From: Clostridium sp. CAG:451
GTDB lineage: Bacteria; Bacillota_I; Bacilli_A; RF39; UBA660
Assembly: GCA_000438295.1 (NCBI GenBank)
Contig: FR901061.1
Location: 1 to 21,015, forward strand
DNA length: 21,015 nt
Reading direction: 5' to 3'
Shown here: positions 1 to 7,181 of the stretch, piece by piece
Position numbering within the stretch: the stretch's first letter is position 1
Layout of the letters: each line of letters opens with the position of its first letter
Program-made: the position numbers and the translations under genes
Notes under the pieces: model-generated
What the model was told of the DNA's origin: nothing
Seen by the model: only the letters and a program-made list of their open reading frames with translations
The model's database searches: none

Positions 1-38
1 AGGAAGCCCCCACCTCTTTAGGCGGGGGAGGATGTCAC
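1..38 (+). mobile_element. Probable right end of an IS200/IS605-type element (partial, at window edge)
   Basis: A GC-rich imperfect hairpin (arms 7-15 and 20-28, loop CTTT, one A-C mismatch) is followed by AGGATGTCAC. This stands out sharply from the AT-rich surroundings. From family knowledge, a GAAGCCCCC hairpin followed by a TCAC-like end is typical of the 3' end of tnpB-carrying IS200/IS605 elements, where it forms the right end and the scaffold end of the omega RNA. The transposase or tnpB gene would lie upstream of this window, so it cannot be seen. If correct, the element ends near base 38 and the next bases would be the RNA guide. The alternative is an ordinary GC-rich terminator for the minus-strand ORF, but no T-tract follows it in that direction. 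Confidence 0.55.
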
Positions 39-205
39 CGTCTATAGTAAGGATATACTGGATATGGTTGATAATATACTGGAGGATAATATACCGGATA
101 AAACTGATAATTAGGTCTAGCGTAAGTACCGATTCCGTAACCTAGAGCACCACCAATTATAAAAGGAACAAAACCTCTTTCATTATTATTTACTCTATAA
201 TTCAT
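35..205 (-). CDS. Small Tyr/Pro-rich hypothetical protein (56 aa), possibly truncated by the adjacent IS end
   Basis: The ORF starts with ATG (205-203) after a strong ribosome binding site, AAGGAAGGTGA, on the minus strand. The product has a polar head (MNYRVNNNERG), a short Gly-rich hydrophobic stretch (residues 13-26) and a tail dominated by Tyr, Pro and Val, with repeated PVYYPP/PYPVYP-like units, ending in YYRR. Such composition occurs in small coat-like or surface-associated Firmicutes proteins, but no family is recognised and no function is assigned. The stop codon TGA (37-35) lies inside the putative IS right end, and the last Arg codon straddles the predicted junction. The original C-terminus may therefore have been different. 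No clear promoter was found for it. Confidence 0.6.
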   Translation of the reverse strand: MNYRVNNNERGFVPFIIGGALGYGIGTYARPNYQFYPVYYPPVYYQPYPVYPYYRR

Positions 206-321
206 ATTTTCACCTTCCTTTTATAATTTATGCTTATAATAAAAAGCTAAAGAGTTAATTAGTCTAGATGAATCTAAATGATATAAAATATAGTTTTATT
301 TTGAAACTATTAAGTTAGTCA

Positions 322-350
322 TTTTCAAAGTATGAAAACTATGATAGAAT
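322..350 (+). promoter_or_regulatory. Promoter of the thioredoxin-like/trmL operon
   Basis: TTTTCA (322-327), a 17-base spacer and TAGAAT (345-350), with an extended -10 TG at 342-343. It predicts a transcript start near 357. This places the ATG at 332 upstream of the transcript and supports the start at 374. Confidence 0.55.
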
Positions 351-373
351 GTAAATATAGTGAGGTGGATGAA

Positions 374-880
374 ATGTTTCAAAAAAATAAGAAAAAAAAT
401 TATATAACATTAACAATTATTTATGTTGTAGTTATTGCTTTAGTATTATATGCTGCTAGTTGGTATCAAACTTATAAAGATTATAAAAGTACTATTCCAG
501 TTCTTAGAAATACTGTATCAGAAATAACTACTACTGAACTTGATCACTTTGTTTTAGAAAATCCAGATGGAGTAGTTTATATGTGTGTAGCTAATGATAA
601 TGAATGTCGTAGTTTTGATACTTCTTTAAAGAAAGAGTTGCTAAAAAAAGGATTACAAACAGCTATTACTTATATTGATTTACAAGATATAGCAGCTAAA
701 GAAGAATATATAAATAGTGTTTTTCAAACATATGGTGATGGTAGTAGTATAACTGATACTCCATTATTCTTAGCTTTTGAAGGGGGCAAAATAGTATCTT
801 ATTTAGATTCTACTGATACTACCAAATTAACAGTTGATGAAGCTATTAAATTTATTAGAAAGTATTCAACAGGTATTTAA
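374..880 (+). CDS. Membrane-anchored thioredoxin-like protein without a CXXC motif
   Basis: The 168-aa protein has a short basic N-terminus, one membrane segment (about residues 11-29) and an outside domain of about 120 residues. That domain has thioredoxin-like features: a strand (DGVVYMCVA), a helix, a strand (ITYIDLQD), and a TP pair before a strand (DTPLFLAF, Pro130) at the cis-proline position. The CXXC pair is absent; the only nearby cysteines are C71 and C78, six residues apart. The fold assignment is an inference and any redox role is doubtful. An in-frame ATG at 332 exists. The start at 374 is preferred because GAGGTGG (362-368) lies 5 bases before it and the predicted promoter overlaps the upstream ATG. 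trmL follows after 2 bases, so they are probably co-transcribed. Confidence 0.7.
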   Translation: MFQKNKKKNYITLTIIYVVVIALVLYAASWYQTYKDYKSTIPVLRNTVSEITTTELDHFVLENPDGVVYMCVANDNECRSFDTSLKKELLKKGLQTAITYIDLQDIAAKEEYINSVFQTYGDGSSITDTPLFLAFEGGKIVSYLDSTDTTKLTVDEAIKFIRKYSTGI

Positions 881-882
881 AG

Positions 883-1389
883 ATGAATCATATCGTTTTA
901 TTTGAACCGGAAATACCCCAAAATACAGGTAATATTATGCGTACTTGTGTAGCTACTAATACTAAGCTTCATTTAATTAAACCATATGGTTTTGTTCTTG
1001 ATGATAATCATTTAAAAAGAAGTGGTGTTAATTATATTGATAAATTAAACTATGAAGAATATAATGATTTTGAAGAATTTAAAAGCAAGAATAAAGGAGT
1101 TTATTACTATTTAACTAGATATGGTAGAAAGCCACATACTAGTTTTGATTATAGTGATACTAATACTAATCAGTACTTTATATTTGGAAAAGAATCTACT
1201 GGTATTCCTAAAGAAATATTAAAAGATGATTTAGCACATTGTCTTAGAATACCAATGAGTGATAATGTTAGAGCCTTAAATGTTAGTAATAGTGTAGCAA
1301 TTGTTATCTATGAAGCTTTAAGACAACAAAACTTTAACGATTTATTATTTGAAGAACCTCATAAAGGGGCTGACTATTTAGAAAAATAA
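883..1389 (+). CDS. trmL: tRNA (cytidine/uridine-34-2'-O)-methyltransferase TrmL
   Basis: TrmL is a SPOUT-class enzyme that uses S-adenosylmethionine to methylate the 2'-OH of the wobble nucleotide of certain leucine tRNAs. The 168-aa product matches the family in length and motifs: an N-terminal EPEIPQNTGNIMRTC, the knot-region FGKESTGIPKEIL, and C-terminal IPMSDNVRALNVSNSVAIVIYE, which form the trefoil knot and SAM pocket. It starts 2 bases after the stop of the thioredoxin-like gene with only a weak Shine-Dalgarno sequence, so translation is probably coupled. It ends just before a strong terminator. Confidence 0.95.
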   Translation: MNHIVLFEPEIPQNTGNIMRTCVATNTKLHLIKPYGFVLDDNHLKRSGVNYIDKLNYEEYNDFEEFKSKNKGVYYYLTRYGRKPHTSFDYSDTNTNQYFIFGKESTGIPKEILKDDLAHCLRIPMSDNVRALNVSNSVAIVIYEALRQQNFNDLLFEEPHKGADYLEK

Positions 1390-1422
1390 AAAGAGATAAA
1401 CCTTAAAATTTATCTCTTTTTT
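1390..1422. terminator. Bidirectional terminator between trmL and rpmB
   Basis: A perfect 11-bp stem (1390-1400 with 1409-1419) with an 8-base loop is flanked by a T-run on the plus-strand side (1417-1422) and an A-run on the other side. It can end both trmL and the convergent rpmB. It overlaps the rpmB stop codon region. Confidence 0.9.
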
Positions 1423-1612
1423 AAGCAGCTTCAGCAACAACTGCTTGTTGTTTACGCATATTTCTAATTTCACGAGCACTCATTCTAACCTTAGTACCAT
1501 CTTCTAATCTTACAACTTGTAAGTTAGGCTTTTGTTGCATTTTAGTAGCATTTAGAGCGTGTGATCTTTTATTTCCTGTTAAAGGTTTCTTATTAGTAAC
1601 TTTAATTGCCAT
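1421..1612 (-). CDS. rpmB: 50S ribosomal protein L28
   Basis: The 63-aa basic protein carries the L28 signature: TGNKRSHALNATK followed by NLQVVRLEDGTKVRMSAREIRNMRK. It has no cysteines, so it is the zinc-free form of L28. The start is preceded on the minus strand by AAGGAGGAG at good spacing. It is a single-gene unit with its own strong promoter (1649-1677). It is convergent with trmL and divergent from the repeat-protein gene at 1759. Confidence 0.97.
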   Translation of the reverse strand: MAIKVTNKKPLTGNKRSHALNATKMQQKPNLQVVRLEDGTKVRMSAREIRNMRKQQAVVAEAA

Positions 1613-1648
1613 AATTTCTCCTCCTTTATTTCTTCGTTCTGCTTATTA

Positions 1649-1677
1649 ACTTTACCATAGATAAGTGATAAAGTCAA
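1649..1677 (-). promoter_or_regulatory. rpmB promoter
   Basis: On the minus strand, TTGACT (1677-1672), a 17-base spacer, and TAAAGT (1654-1649) preceded by TGG give an extended -10. This is the best canonical sigma-A-type promoter in the window apart from 8033-8061, fitting a highly expressed ribosomal protein. Confidence 0.8.
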
Positions 1678-1727
1678 ATTATTATTAGCAAAAATGCGAA
1701 AAATAAGTAGTTTTTCGAACAAAAATA

Positions 1728-1736
1728 TGATATAGT
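1728..1736 (+). promoter_or_regulatory. Extended -10 promoter of the repeat-protein gene
   Basis: TGATATAGT gives an extended -10 (TGn plus TATAGT, 1731-1736) with no convincing -35. It lies 22 bases before the start codon. A nearly identical segment precedes dnaE. Confidence 0.55.
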
Positions 1737-1758
1737 AATAGCCAAGGGGGGAGAACTT

Positions 1759-3774
1759 ATGCAATATCAAAATGGGGAAGAATTTTTAAACTACTTAAAT
1801 AAGAATATGCACCTGGAGGATATCGTTATGCATACAGCAGAAAAAAGTGATACCCCGGTGAAAAAGATAGATAAATATATGCTTAGACTTGAAAGAATCC
1901 ATAATATGACTAAAAATAATAAACACAAAATGGATATTTTAAAACAGTTATATTATGATAAGTATATTATTGATGAATTACCAGAATCATATATAGCTTC
2001 ACAACAAAAAATAGCAAGAGAGATGGGCTATGGTACTATTGAAATAGCTGAAGATATGAAGTCTAAAATGTTGATAACAATACAAAAAGACCAAAAAAAT
2101 TCACTTGATAGTTGGATAGAGTACCTTTGTAGTGATGATGCTATGTATCCAATGTGGTTTAAAAACTATACCTTTACTGGTATGTTAAAACTGGGAAAAT
2201 TTGATAAAGAAAAAAATGAATTTACCAAAAGAACTAAGACAACAGTGGAGCCTTATATAGATTTAAATAGAGAGGTACTAGCTCAAGTATATAATACTCT
2301 AAGCCATCAAATGGGAAAAAATGAACTAACCGAAATAGAAGAACAAGCTTTAAAAAACGGGGAGAGCTTTAAAAAATTATATTCTTATTATTTAAGAAAT
2401 GCTTATAATTTAGAAGAAAATAGTGAAGAGACAAGTGGTGTTTGGATTAGATATGATATGGGAAGTGACTATCATCCTTTATGGAAATCACTTCAAGGGA
2501 AAAATACCGGTTGGTGTACAGCAGGAGAAGAAGTAGCAAAATCTCAATTAGAAAACGGAGACTTTTACATTTATTATACAAAAGATAAAAATGATGAATA
2601 TAACAATCCCCGCATTGCTATTAGAATGAATGGTAAAGAAGAAATAGGTGAGGTTAGAGGAATTTCAAAAGATCAGAATTTAGAAGCTAATATGGAGAAA
2701 ATATTAGAAGAAAAATTAAATGATTTTGAAGATAAAGATAAATATTTGCAAAAAGTTAAAGATATGAATATGCTTACAATACTAGAAAAGAAACAAAAAG
2801 AAAATATAGAGTTCACCAATGCAGAGCTTAGATTCTTGTATGAAATTGCATATGACATTGAAGGCTTTGGTTGGGAAAAAGATCCAAGAATTGAAGAAAT
2901 AAAAAATTTACGTAATAATAAAAAAGATATAGCTACTATTTATAACATCGATGAAGAAAAAATTGCTATTAAAGTTGATGATATCAAAGATGAAACACTT
3001 GTATTTCATGGTGATTTAATTTGGAATTCAAAGACTGTTCCAACCTGTTTTTCTAATTTACAATTTATATTTGGTAATGCAGATTTTAGAAAACTTACTA
3101 GTGCTTTAAATTTAGATTCTTTGAAAGGAATAGCAGGGGATTGCTATTTTAATGATTTATCTAACTCCGAAGGTTTGGATTCTTTAGGAGAAATAAGAGG
3201 TAATGCTAATTTTAGTTCCTTAACAGAAGCCTTAAATTTAACCTCTTTAGAATATGTAGGCGAAGATCTTGATTTATCTAATTTAAAAGATTCTAAAGGA
3301 CTAGATTCTTTAATATATATTGGCGGTATAGCTTATTTTCCTAATTTAACATCAGCACAAGACCTAAGTTCTTTAAAATACATTGAAGGTGCTGCTTGGT
3401 TTCCAAGTCTTGTTTCTACTAATGGATTAGAATCTTTAGAATATATTGGAGATGATGCTCACTTTGAACATATAACGGATGCAGCTGGTCTTTTGTCTTT
3501 AGAAGAGATTAATGGTGATGCTTGGTTTTACAGACTATCAAGTGCTACTGGTCTAAATTCATTGAAATCTATAGGAAGAAATGCTTACTTTAGTAATTTA
3601 AACTATGCTAGCGACTTAGAGTCTTTAGAATGTATAGATGGTCATGCATTATTTGATAATTTAAAAACTACTGACGGTTTGAATTCATTAAAAAAAATAA
3701 GTGGAAAAGTGATAGCTAATTATGTTGATTTTGAACAGTTGCTTCTAAAAAATAATAGTCATTACCATAAATAA
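1759..3774 (+). CDS. Protein with a TGWCTA-type domain and ten 21-residue leucine-rich-like repeats
   Basis: This 671-aa protein starts at an ATG preceded by AAGGGGGGAG. Residues 1-230 are largely helical and unrecognised. Residues 235-310 contain LWKSL, TGWCTA (250-255), QLENGDFYIYYT, NPRIAIRM and EVRGI-DQNLE. This arrangement recalls WCTA-containing phage proteins and the PcfJ-like pattern, but that link is from memory and uncertain. A charged helical linker follows. From residue 452, ten repeats of exactly 21 residues begin LxSL, at 452, 473, 494, 515, 536, 557, 578, 599, 620 and 641, with consensus LxSLxxIxGxAxFxxLxxAxG. They would form a solenoid resembling Receptor-L or leucine-rich repeats. 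There is no signal peptide or membrane segment, so it is likely cytoplasmic. The function is unknown; it looks like an accessory gene between core genes. Confidence 0.8.
   Translation: MQYQNGEEFLNYLNKNMHLEDIVMHTAEKSDTPVKKIDKYMLRLERIHNMTKNNKHKMDILKQLYYDKYIIDELPESYIASQQKIAREMGYGTIEIAEDMKSKMLITIQKDQKNSLDSWIEYLCSDDAMYPMWFKNYTFTGMLKLGKFDKEKNEFTKRTKTTVEPYIDLNREVLAQVYNTLSHQMGKNELTEIEEQALKNGESFKKLYSYYLRNAYNLEENSEETSGVWIRYDMGSDYHPLWKSLQGKNTGWCTAGEEVAKSQLENGDFYIYYTKDKNDEYNNPRIAIRMNGKEEIGEVRGISKDQNLEANMEKILEEKLNDFEDKDKYLQKVKDMNMLTILEKKQKENIEFTNAELRFLYEIAYDIEGFGWEKDPRIEEIKNLRNNKKDIATIYNIDEEKIAIKVDDIKDETLVFHGDLIWNSKTVPTCFSNLQFIFGNADFRKLTSALNLDSLKGIAGDCYFNDLSNSEGLDSLGEIRGNANFSSLTEALNLTSLEYVGEDLDLSNLKDSKGLDSLIYIGGIAYFPNLTSAQDLSSLKYIEGAAWFPSLVSTNGLESLEYIGDDAHFEHITDAAGLLSLEEINGDAWFYRLSSATGLNSLKSIGRNAYFSNLNYASDLESLECIDGHALFDNLKTTDGLNSLKKISGKVIANYVDFEQLLLKNNSHYHK
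3112..3741 (+). repeat. Ten tandem 63-bp coding repeats
   Basis: Ten consecutive units with no insertions or deletions encode the 21-residue repeats described for the 1759-3774 gene. The DNA copies have diverged while the protein pattern (LxSL, I/V at position 7, G at position 9, L at position 16) is kept. This indicates old duplication under selection on structure rather than recent slippage. Confidence 0.85.
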
Positions 3775-3783
3775 TGCAAAATG

Positions 3784-3792
3784 TGATATAGT
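3784..3792 (+). promoter_or_regulatory. Extended -10 promoter of the dnaE operon
   Basis: TGATATAGT (extended -10; TATAGT at 3787-3792) lies 24 bases before the dnaE start. No good -35 is visible. No terminator separates it from the gene upstream, so read-through from 1759-3774 is possible. Confidence 0.5.
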
Positions 3793-3816
3793 AATACCTA
3801 GAAAGGAGTAGTCATT

Positions 3817-6711
3817 ATGCTATATGTAAAAAGTTATTATTCCCTATTATCTAGTCTTTTATCAGTAGATGATATTATTGATTTAAATATCAGAAATGGT
3901 AATAATTATGCAGTTATTTGTGATAATACTATGTATGGGACTATGGAGTTTATTAAGAAGTGTAAGCAAAAAGGGATAAAACCAGTAATTGGTCTTGAAC
4001 TAGTAATAGAAGATAAAGTTATTCTTTGCTATGCTAAAGACTATACTGGTTACTTAAATCTTGTTAAACTATCAACCAAAGCTAATACTAGTAAAGTAGA
4101 ACTTACTGATATAAATACTTACAAAGAATCACTTATCTTTGTTATTCCTTATAGTAATAGAGAACTACTTGAACTAATAACTACTCCGTTAGTTTATCTT
4201 GGTTATAAAGATGAGCAAGAAAAGAATAAAGCATTAGAAATAACCAAGAGAGTAGTATTTCTTAAAGAGTGTTTATATAAAGAAAAAAAAGATGCTAACT
4301 ACTTAAAATATTTATACCTAATAAGAGATGGTAAAAGTATTTATGACGAAGTTAGTTATGACTTATTGGATAAAGAATTTATAAATGATAGAACTTGTCT
4401 AGAAATAGTTAGAGACTGTAATGTTACCTTTCCTAAAGCTTCCTTACTACTACCCATCTATGATTGTCCTAATAACTTGGATGCTGATACTTATCTAAGA
4501 GAATTAGCTATTAAAGGACTTACTAGAAGATTAAGAGGTAATGTTTTAAAAGATTATTCTGATAGATTAATATATGAGCTATCTATTATTAAAAAGATGG
4601 GGTTTTCTAACTATTTCCTAGTAGTTTATGATTTTATTTTATATGCTAAGAAAAATAACATTTTAGTAGGACCGGGTAGAGGTAGTGCTGCTGGTAGCTT
4701 AGTAGCTTACTCTCTTGGAATTACTGAAATAGATCCTTTGAAATATGACTTACTCTTTGAAAGATTTTTAAATCCAGAACGTGTTAGTATGCCTGATATT
4801 GATACTGATTTACCTGATATATATAGAGAAGATGTAATTAATTATGTAAGAGAAAAATATGGTGATAAGAAAGTAGCTGGAATAGTAACTTTTTCTACCA
4901 TGTCAGCTAAACAAGTATTAAGAGATGTAGCAAGAGTATTAAAAATACCAAATTATAAAATAGATAGATTAAACTCTTTTATACCACCAATGGGTAAAGA
5001 GAGACTAGACTATTATTATCAGCATGATAGATTATTTAAAAGTGAAATAGATAACGATAAAGATTTAAAAGAGACTTATTTAATAGCTAGTAGACTAGAA
5101 GGCTTTCCAAGACAAATTGGTACTCATGCAGCTGGTATTGTAATGTGTCAAAAAAATCTAGATGAAGTATTACCCCTTACTAAAAGTGATGATATGTACT
5201 TAACTAGTTATTCTATGAATTATCTAGAAGAGCTAGGACTTTTGAAGATGGACTTTCTAGGTATAAAAAACCTTACTTTGATTATGAATATCTTAAAAGA
5301 TATAGAAGAAAACCTTCATATTAAAATACCGTTTTATGATATACCCCTTGATGATAGTAAATGTTATCAGCTTTTTACTAAAGCCTTTACTACGGGAATA
5401 TTTCAGTTTGAGTCTAGTGGTATGCGAAAATTTTTAAGAGAATTAAAACCTAATAACTTTGAAGATATAGTAGCTGCTATAGCACTATTTAGACCAGGAC
5501 CTGCTGCTAATATAGATACTTATATAAAAAGAAAAGAAGGTAGAGAAAAAGTTACTTATCTAGATAATAGTCTAGAACCTATCTTAAAGAAAACTTATGG
5601 TATAATGATTTATCAAGAACAAGTAATGCAGACAGTTAGTTATTATGCTGACTATTCTTTGGGAGAAGCTGATATCTTAAGAAGGGCAATTAGTAAAAAG
5701 AAAAAAGATGTATTAATAGAAGAAGAAGAAAGATTCTTAAGAAAAGCTAAGGCTCTTGGAAAAGATGAAAATATCTCTAAAGAGTTATTTGCTCAGATAC
5801 TTAAATTTGCTGGTTATGGATTTAATAGAAGTCATGCGGTTGCTTATTCAATGGTAGCTTATAAAATGGCTTACTTAAAAGTACATTATCCTCTATACTT
5901 TTATACCAACTTACTAAGTAACGTTATAGGAGTAGAAAGCAAACTAAATGAATATGTAAGAGAGGTTAGAAGTGTTAAAATAAAAATAGTAAAACCAGAC
6001 ATAAACCTAAGTACTTCAATGTTTAGAGTAGTAGATAGTAAGATACTTTTTCCTTTTTCTACTATTAAAGGAATAGGAGTTAGTGTTTGTAAGACAATAA
6101 TTAAAGCAAGAAGTGAAGAGTTTACTGATATATTCATGGCTATTAGATCATTAGTAGTAGCAGGAATAACTAAGAAACAGTTAGAAACCTTGATATTAGC
6201 AGATACTTTTAGAAACTTTAATTATAATAAAAAGACATTGATAACTAATCTAGATTCATTATATAACTATGGAGAATTAGTAAAAGATTTAGACCCTAGT
6301 TTAGTTTTAATACCAGATATAGAAATAGTAGATGAGTATGATAACTATTTACTACTAGAACAAGAAAAAGAATTGTTTGGTTTCTATATAAGTAATCATC
6401 CAGCTACTTCTTATAAAACTAATACAAATGCTATTTCTTTGGAAAACTTAGATAAATACTTTGATAAATTAGTAACTACTATAGTATTAGTAGAAAATAT
6501 TAAAGAAATAACTACTAAGAAAGGTGATAAAATGGCTTTTGTTAGTTGTAGTGATGAAACGGGAAGTGTTGACTATACTTTCTTTCCAAAGATTTGGAAT
6601 AATATAAATATTAAGAAAGGTAATTTATATAAGATAGTAGGAAGAGTAGAAAAAAGATATAATCAAATACAAATTATTGTAAATGGGGTAGAAGAGTTAG
6701 GTGATAATTAA
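3817..6711 (+). CDS. dnaE: DNA polymerase III alpha subunit, DnaE type
   Basis: This is the replicative polymerase of the C family, extending DNA with deoxynucleotides. At 964 aa it is shorter than E. coli DnaE and near the size of Firmicutes DnaE. Domains in order: PHP (1-200), palm and fingers with GPGRGSAAGSL and PDIDTDLPD (D327, D329), the third catalytic Asp in KMDFLGIK (D479), a helix-hairpin-helix region, and a C-terminal OB fold with KKGDKMAFVSCSDETG. The PHP domain has lost its usual metal ligands: the HVHSEYSLL-like start reads VKSYYSLL and the DHGNMYG-like motif reads CDNTMYG. It is therefore unlikely to proofread. In Firmicutes DnaE usually works beside PolC, which is not in this window. 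The start follows GAAAGGAG. The stop overlaps the lspA start by one base (TAATG). Confidence 0.95.
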   Translation: MLYVKSYYSLLSSLLSVDDIIDLNIRNGNNYAVICDNTMYGTMEFIKKCKQKGIKPVIGLELVIEDKVILCYAKDYTGYLNLVKLSTKANTSKVELTDINTYKESLIFVIPYSNRELLELITTPLVYLGYKDEQEKNKALEITKRVVFLKECLYKEKKDANYLKYLYLIRDGKSIYDEVSYDLLDKEFINDRTCLEIVRDCNVTFPKASLLLPIYDCPNNLDADTYLRELAIKGLTRRLRGNVLKDYSDRLIYELSIIKKMGFSNYFLVVYDFILYAKKNNILVGPGRGSAAGSLVAYSLGITEIDPLKYDLLFERFLNPERVSMPDIDTDLPDIYREDVINYVREKYGDKKVAGIVTFSTMSAKQVLRDVARVLKIPNYKIDRLNSFIPPMGKERLDYYYQHDRLFKSEIDNDKDLKETYLIASRLEGFPRQIGTHAAGIVMCQKNLDEVLPLTKSDDMYLTSYSMNYLEELGLLKMDFLGIKNLTLIMNILKDIEENLHIKIPFYDIPLDDSKCYQLFTKAFTTGIFQFESSGMRKFLRELKPNNFEDIVAAIALFRPGPAANIDTYIKRKEGREKVTYLDNSLEPILKKTYGIMIYQEQVMQTVSYYADYSLGEADILRRAISKKKKDVLIEEEERFLRKAKALGKDENISKELFAQILKFAGYGFNRSHAVAYSMVAYKMAYLKVHYPLYFYTNLLSNVIGVESKLNEYVREVRSVKIKIVKPDINLSTSMFRVVDSKILFPFSTIKGIGVSVCKTIIKARSEEFTDIFMAIRSLVVAGITKKQLETLILADTFRNFNYNKKTLITNLDSLYNYGELVKDLDPSLVLIPDIEIVDEYDNYLLLEQEKELFGFYISNHPATSYKTNTNAISLENLDKYFDKLVTTIVLVENIKEITTKKGDKMAFVSCSDETGSVDYTFFPKIWNNINIKKGNLYKIVGRVEKRYNQIQIIVNGVEELGDN

Positions 6712-7181
6712 TGAAAGATAAAGTTAAATGTACATTAGCAATTATTAGTTTATTTTTAATAGATAGATTATTTAAAATATTAGTAGTTAGTTATTTAAAA
6801 ACTACTGTTACTTTAATACCAAATATGCTTAGTCTAACTTATGTTAAAAATATAGGAGCAGCCTTTTCACTAATGGAAGGGAAAACCCCTCTTCTAATAA
6901 TTATTTCCTTAATAGCATTCTTCTTTCTCTATAAAGAATTAATAACAAGAAAGAATAGGCCAATCATTAATCTTTCTTATATACTAATACTAGGGGGAAT
7001 TTTAGGAAACTTTTATGATAGATTAGTACTTTCCTATGTAATTGATTATATTAGTGTTATAATATTTAATTATTACTTTCCAATCTTTAACTTTGCTGAT
7101 ATGTTAATTGTAATTGGAGTATTGATACTTATCTATGGATTATGGAAGGATGATAAAGATGAAGTTAGAAATAAAAGATGA
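6711..7181 (+). CDS. lspA: Lipoprotein signal peptidase (signal peptidase II)
   Basis: LspA is a membrane aspartic protease that removes the signal peptide of lipoproteins after the lipid is attached to cysteine. The 156-aa product has four membrane segments and the family motifs: LIDRLFK near the first segment, VKNIGAAFS (45-53), GNFYDRL with catalytic D112 in VIDYI, and FNFADMLIVIG with catalytic D130. It overlaps dnaE by one base and rluD by 23 bases, so translation is coupled. Its substrates would include the lipoprotein at 19164-20054. Confidence 0.95.
   Translation: MKDKVKCTLAIISLFLIDRLFKILVVSYLKTTVTLIPNMLSLTYVKNIGAAFSLMEGKTPLLIIISLIAFFFLYKELITRKNRPIINLSYILILGGILGNFYDRLVLSYVIDYISVIIFNYYFPIFNFADMLIVIGVLILIYGLWKDDKDEVRNKR

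Noticed and set aside
332..373. Upstream ATG extending the thioredoxin-like protein by 14 residues
   Set aside because: It lies within the predicted promoter, has no Shine-Dalgarno, and the extra residues do not look like part of a membrane anchor.
1579..1770. Minus-strand ORF over the rpmB promoter region
   Set aside because: It overlaps rpmB and its promoter, has no ribosome binding site, and encodes low-complexity sequence with no recognisable pattern.
3112..3741. CRISPR-like or minisatellite repeat array
   Set aside because: The 63-bp periodicity is in frame and conserved only at the protein level; there are no identical DNA repeats or spacers.
5901..6137. Minus-strand ORF inside dnaE
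   Set aside because: It is antisense to conserved dnaE coding sequence, with no ribosome binding site or promoter. Similar antisense frames at 2673-2858, 11199-11627, 14287-14559 and 17991-18185 were dropped for the same reason.
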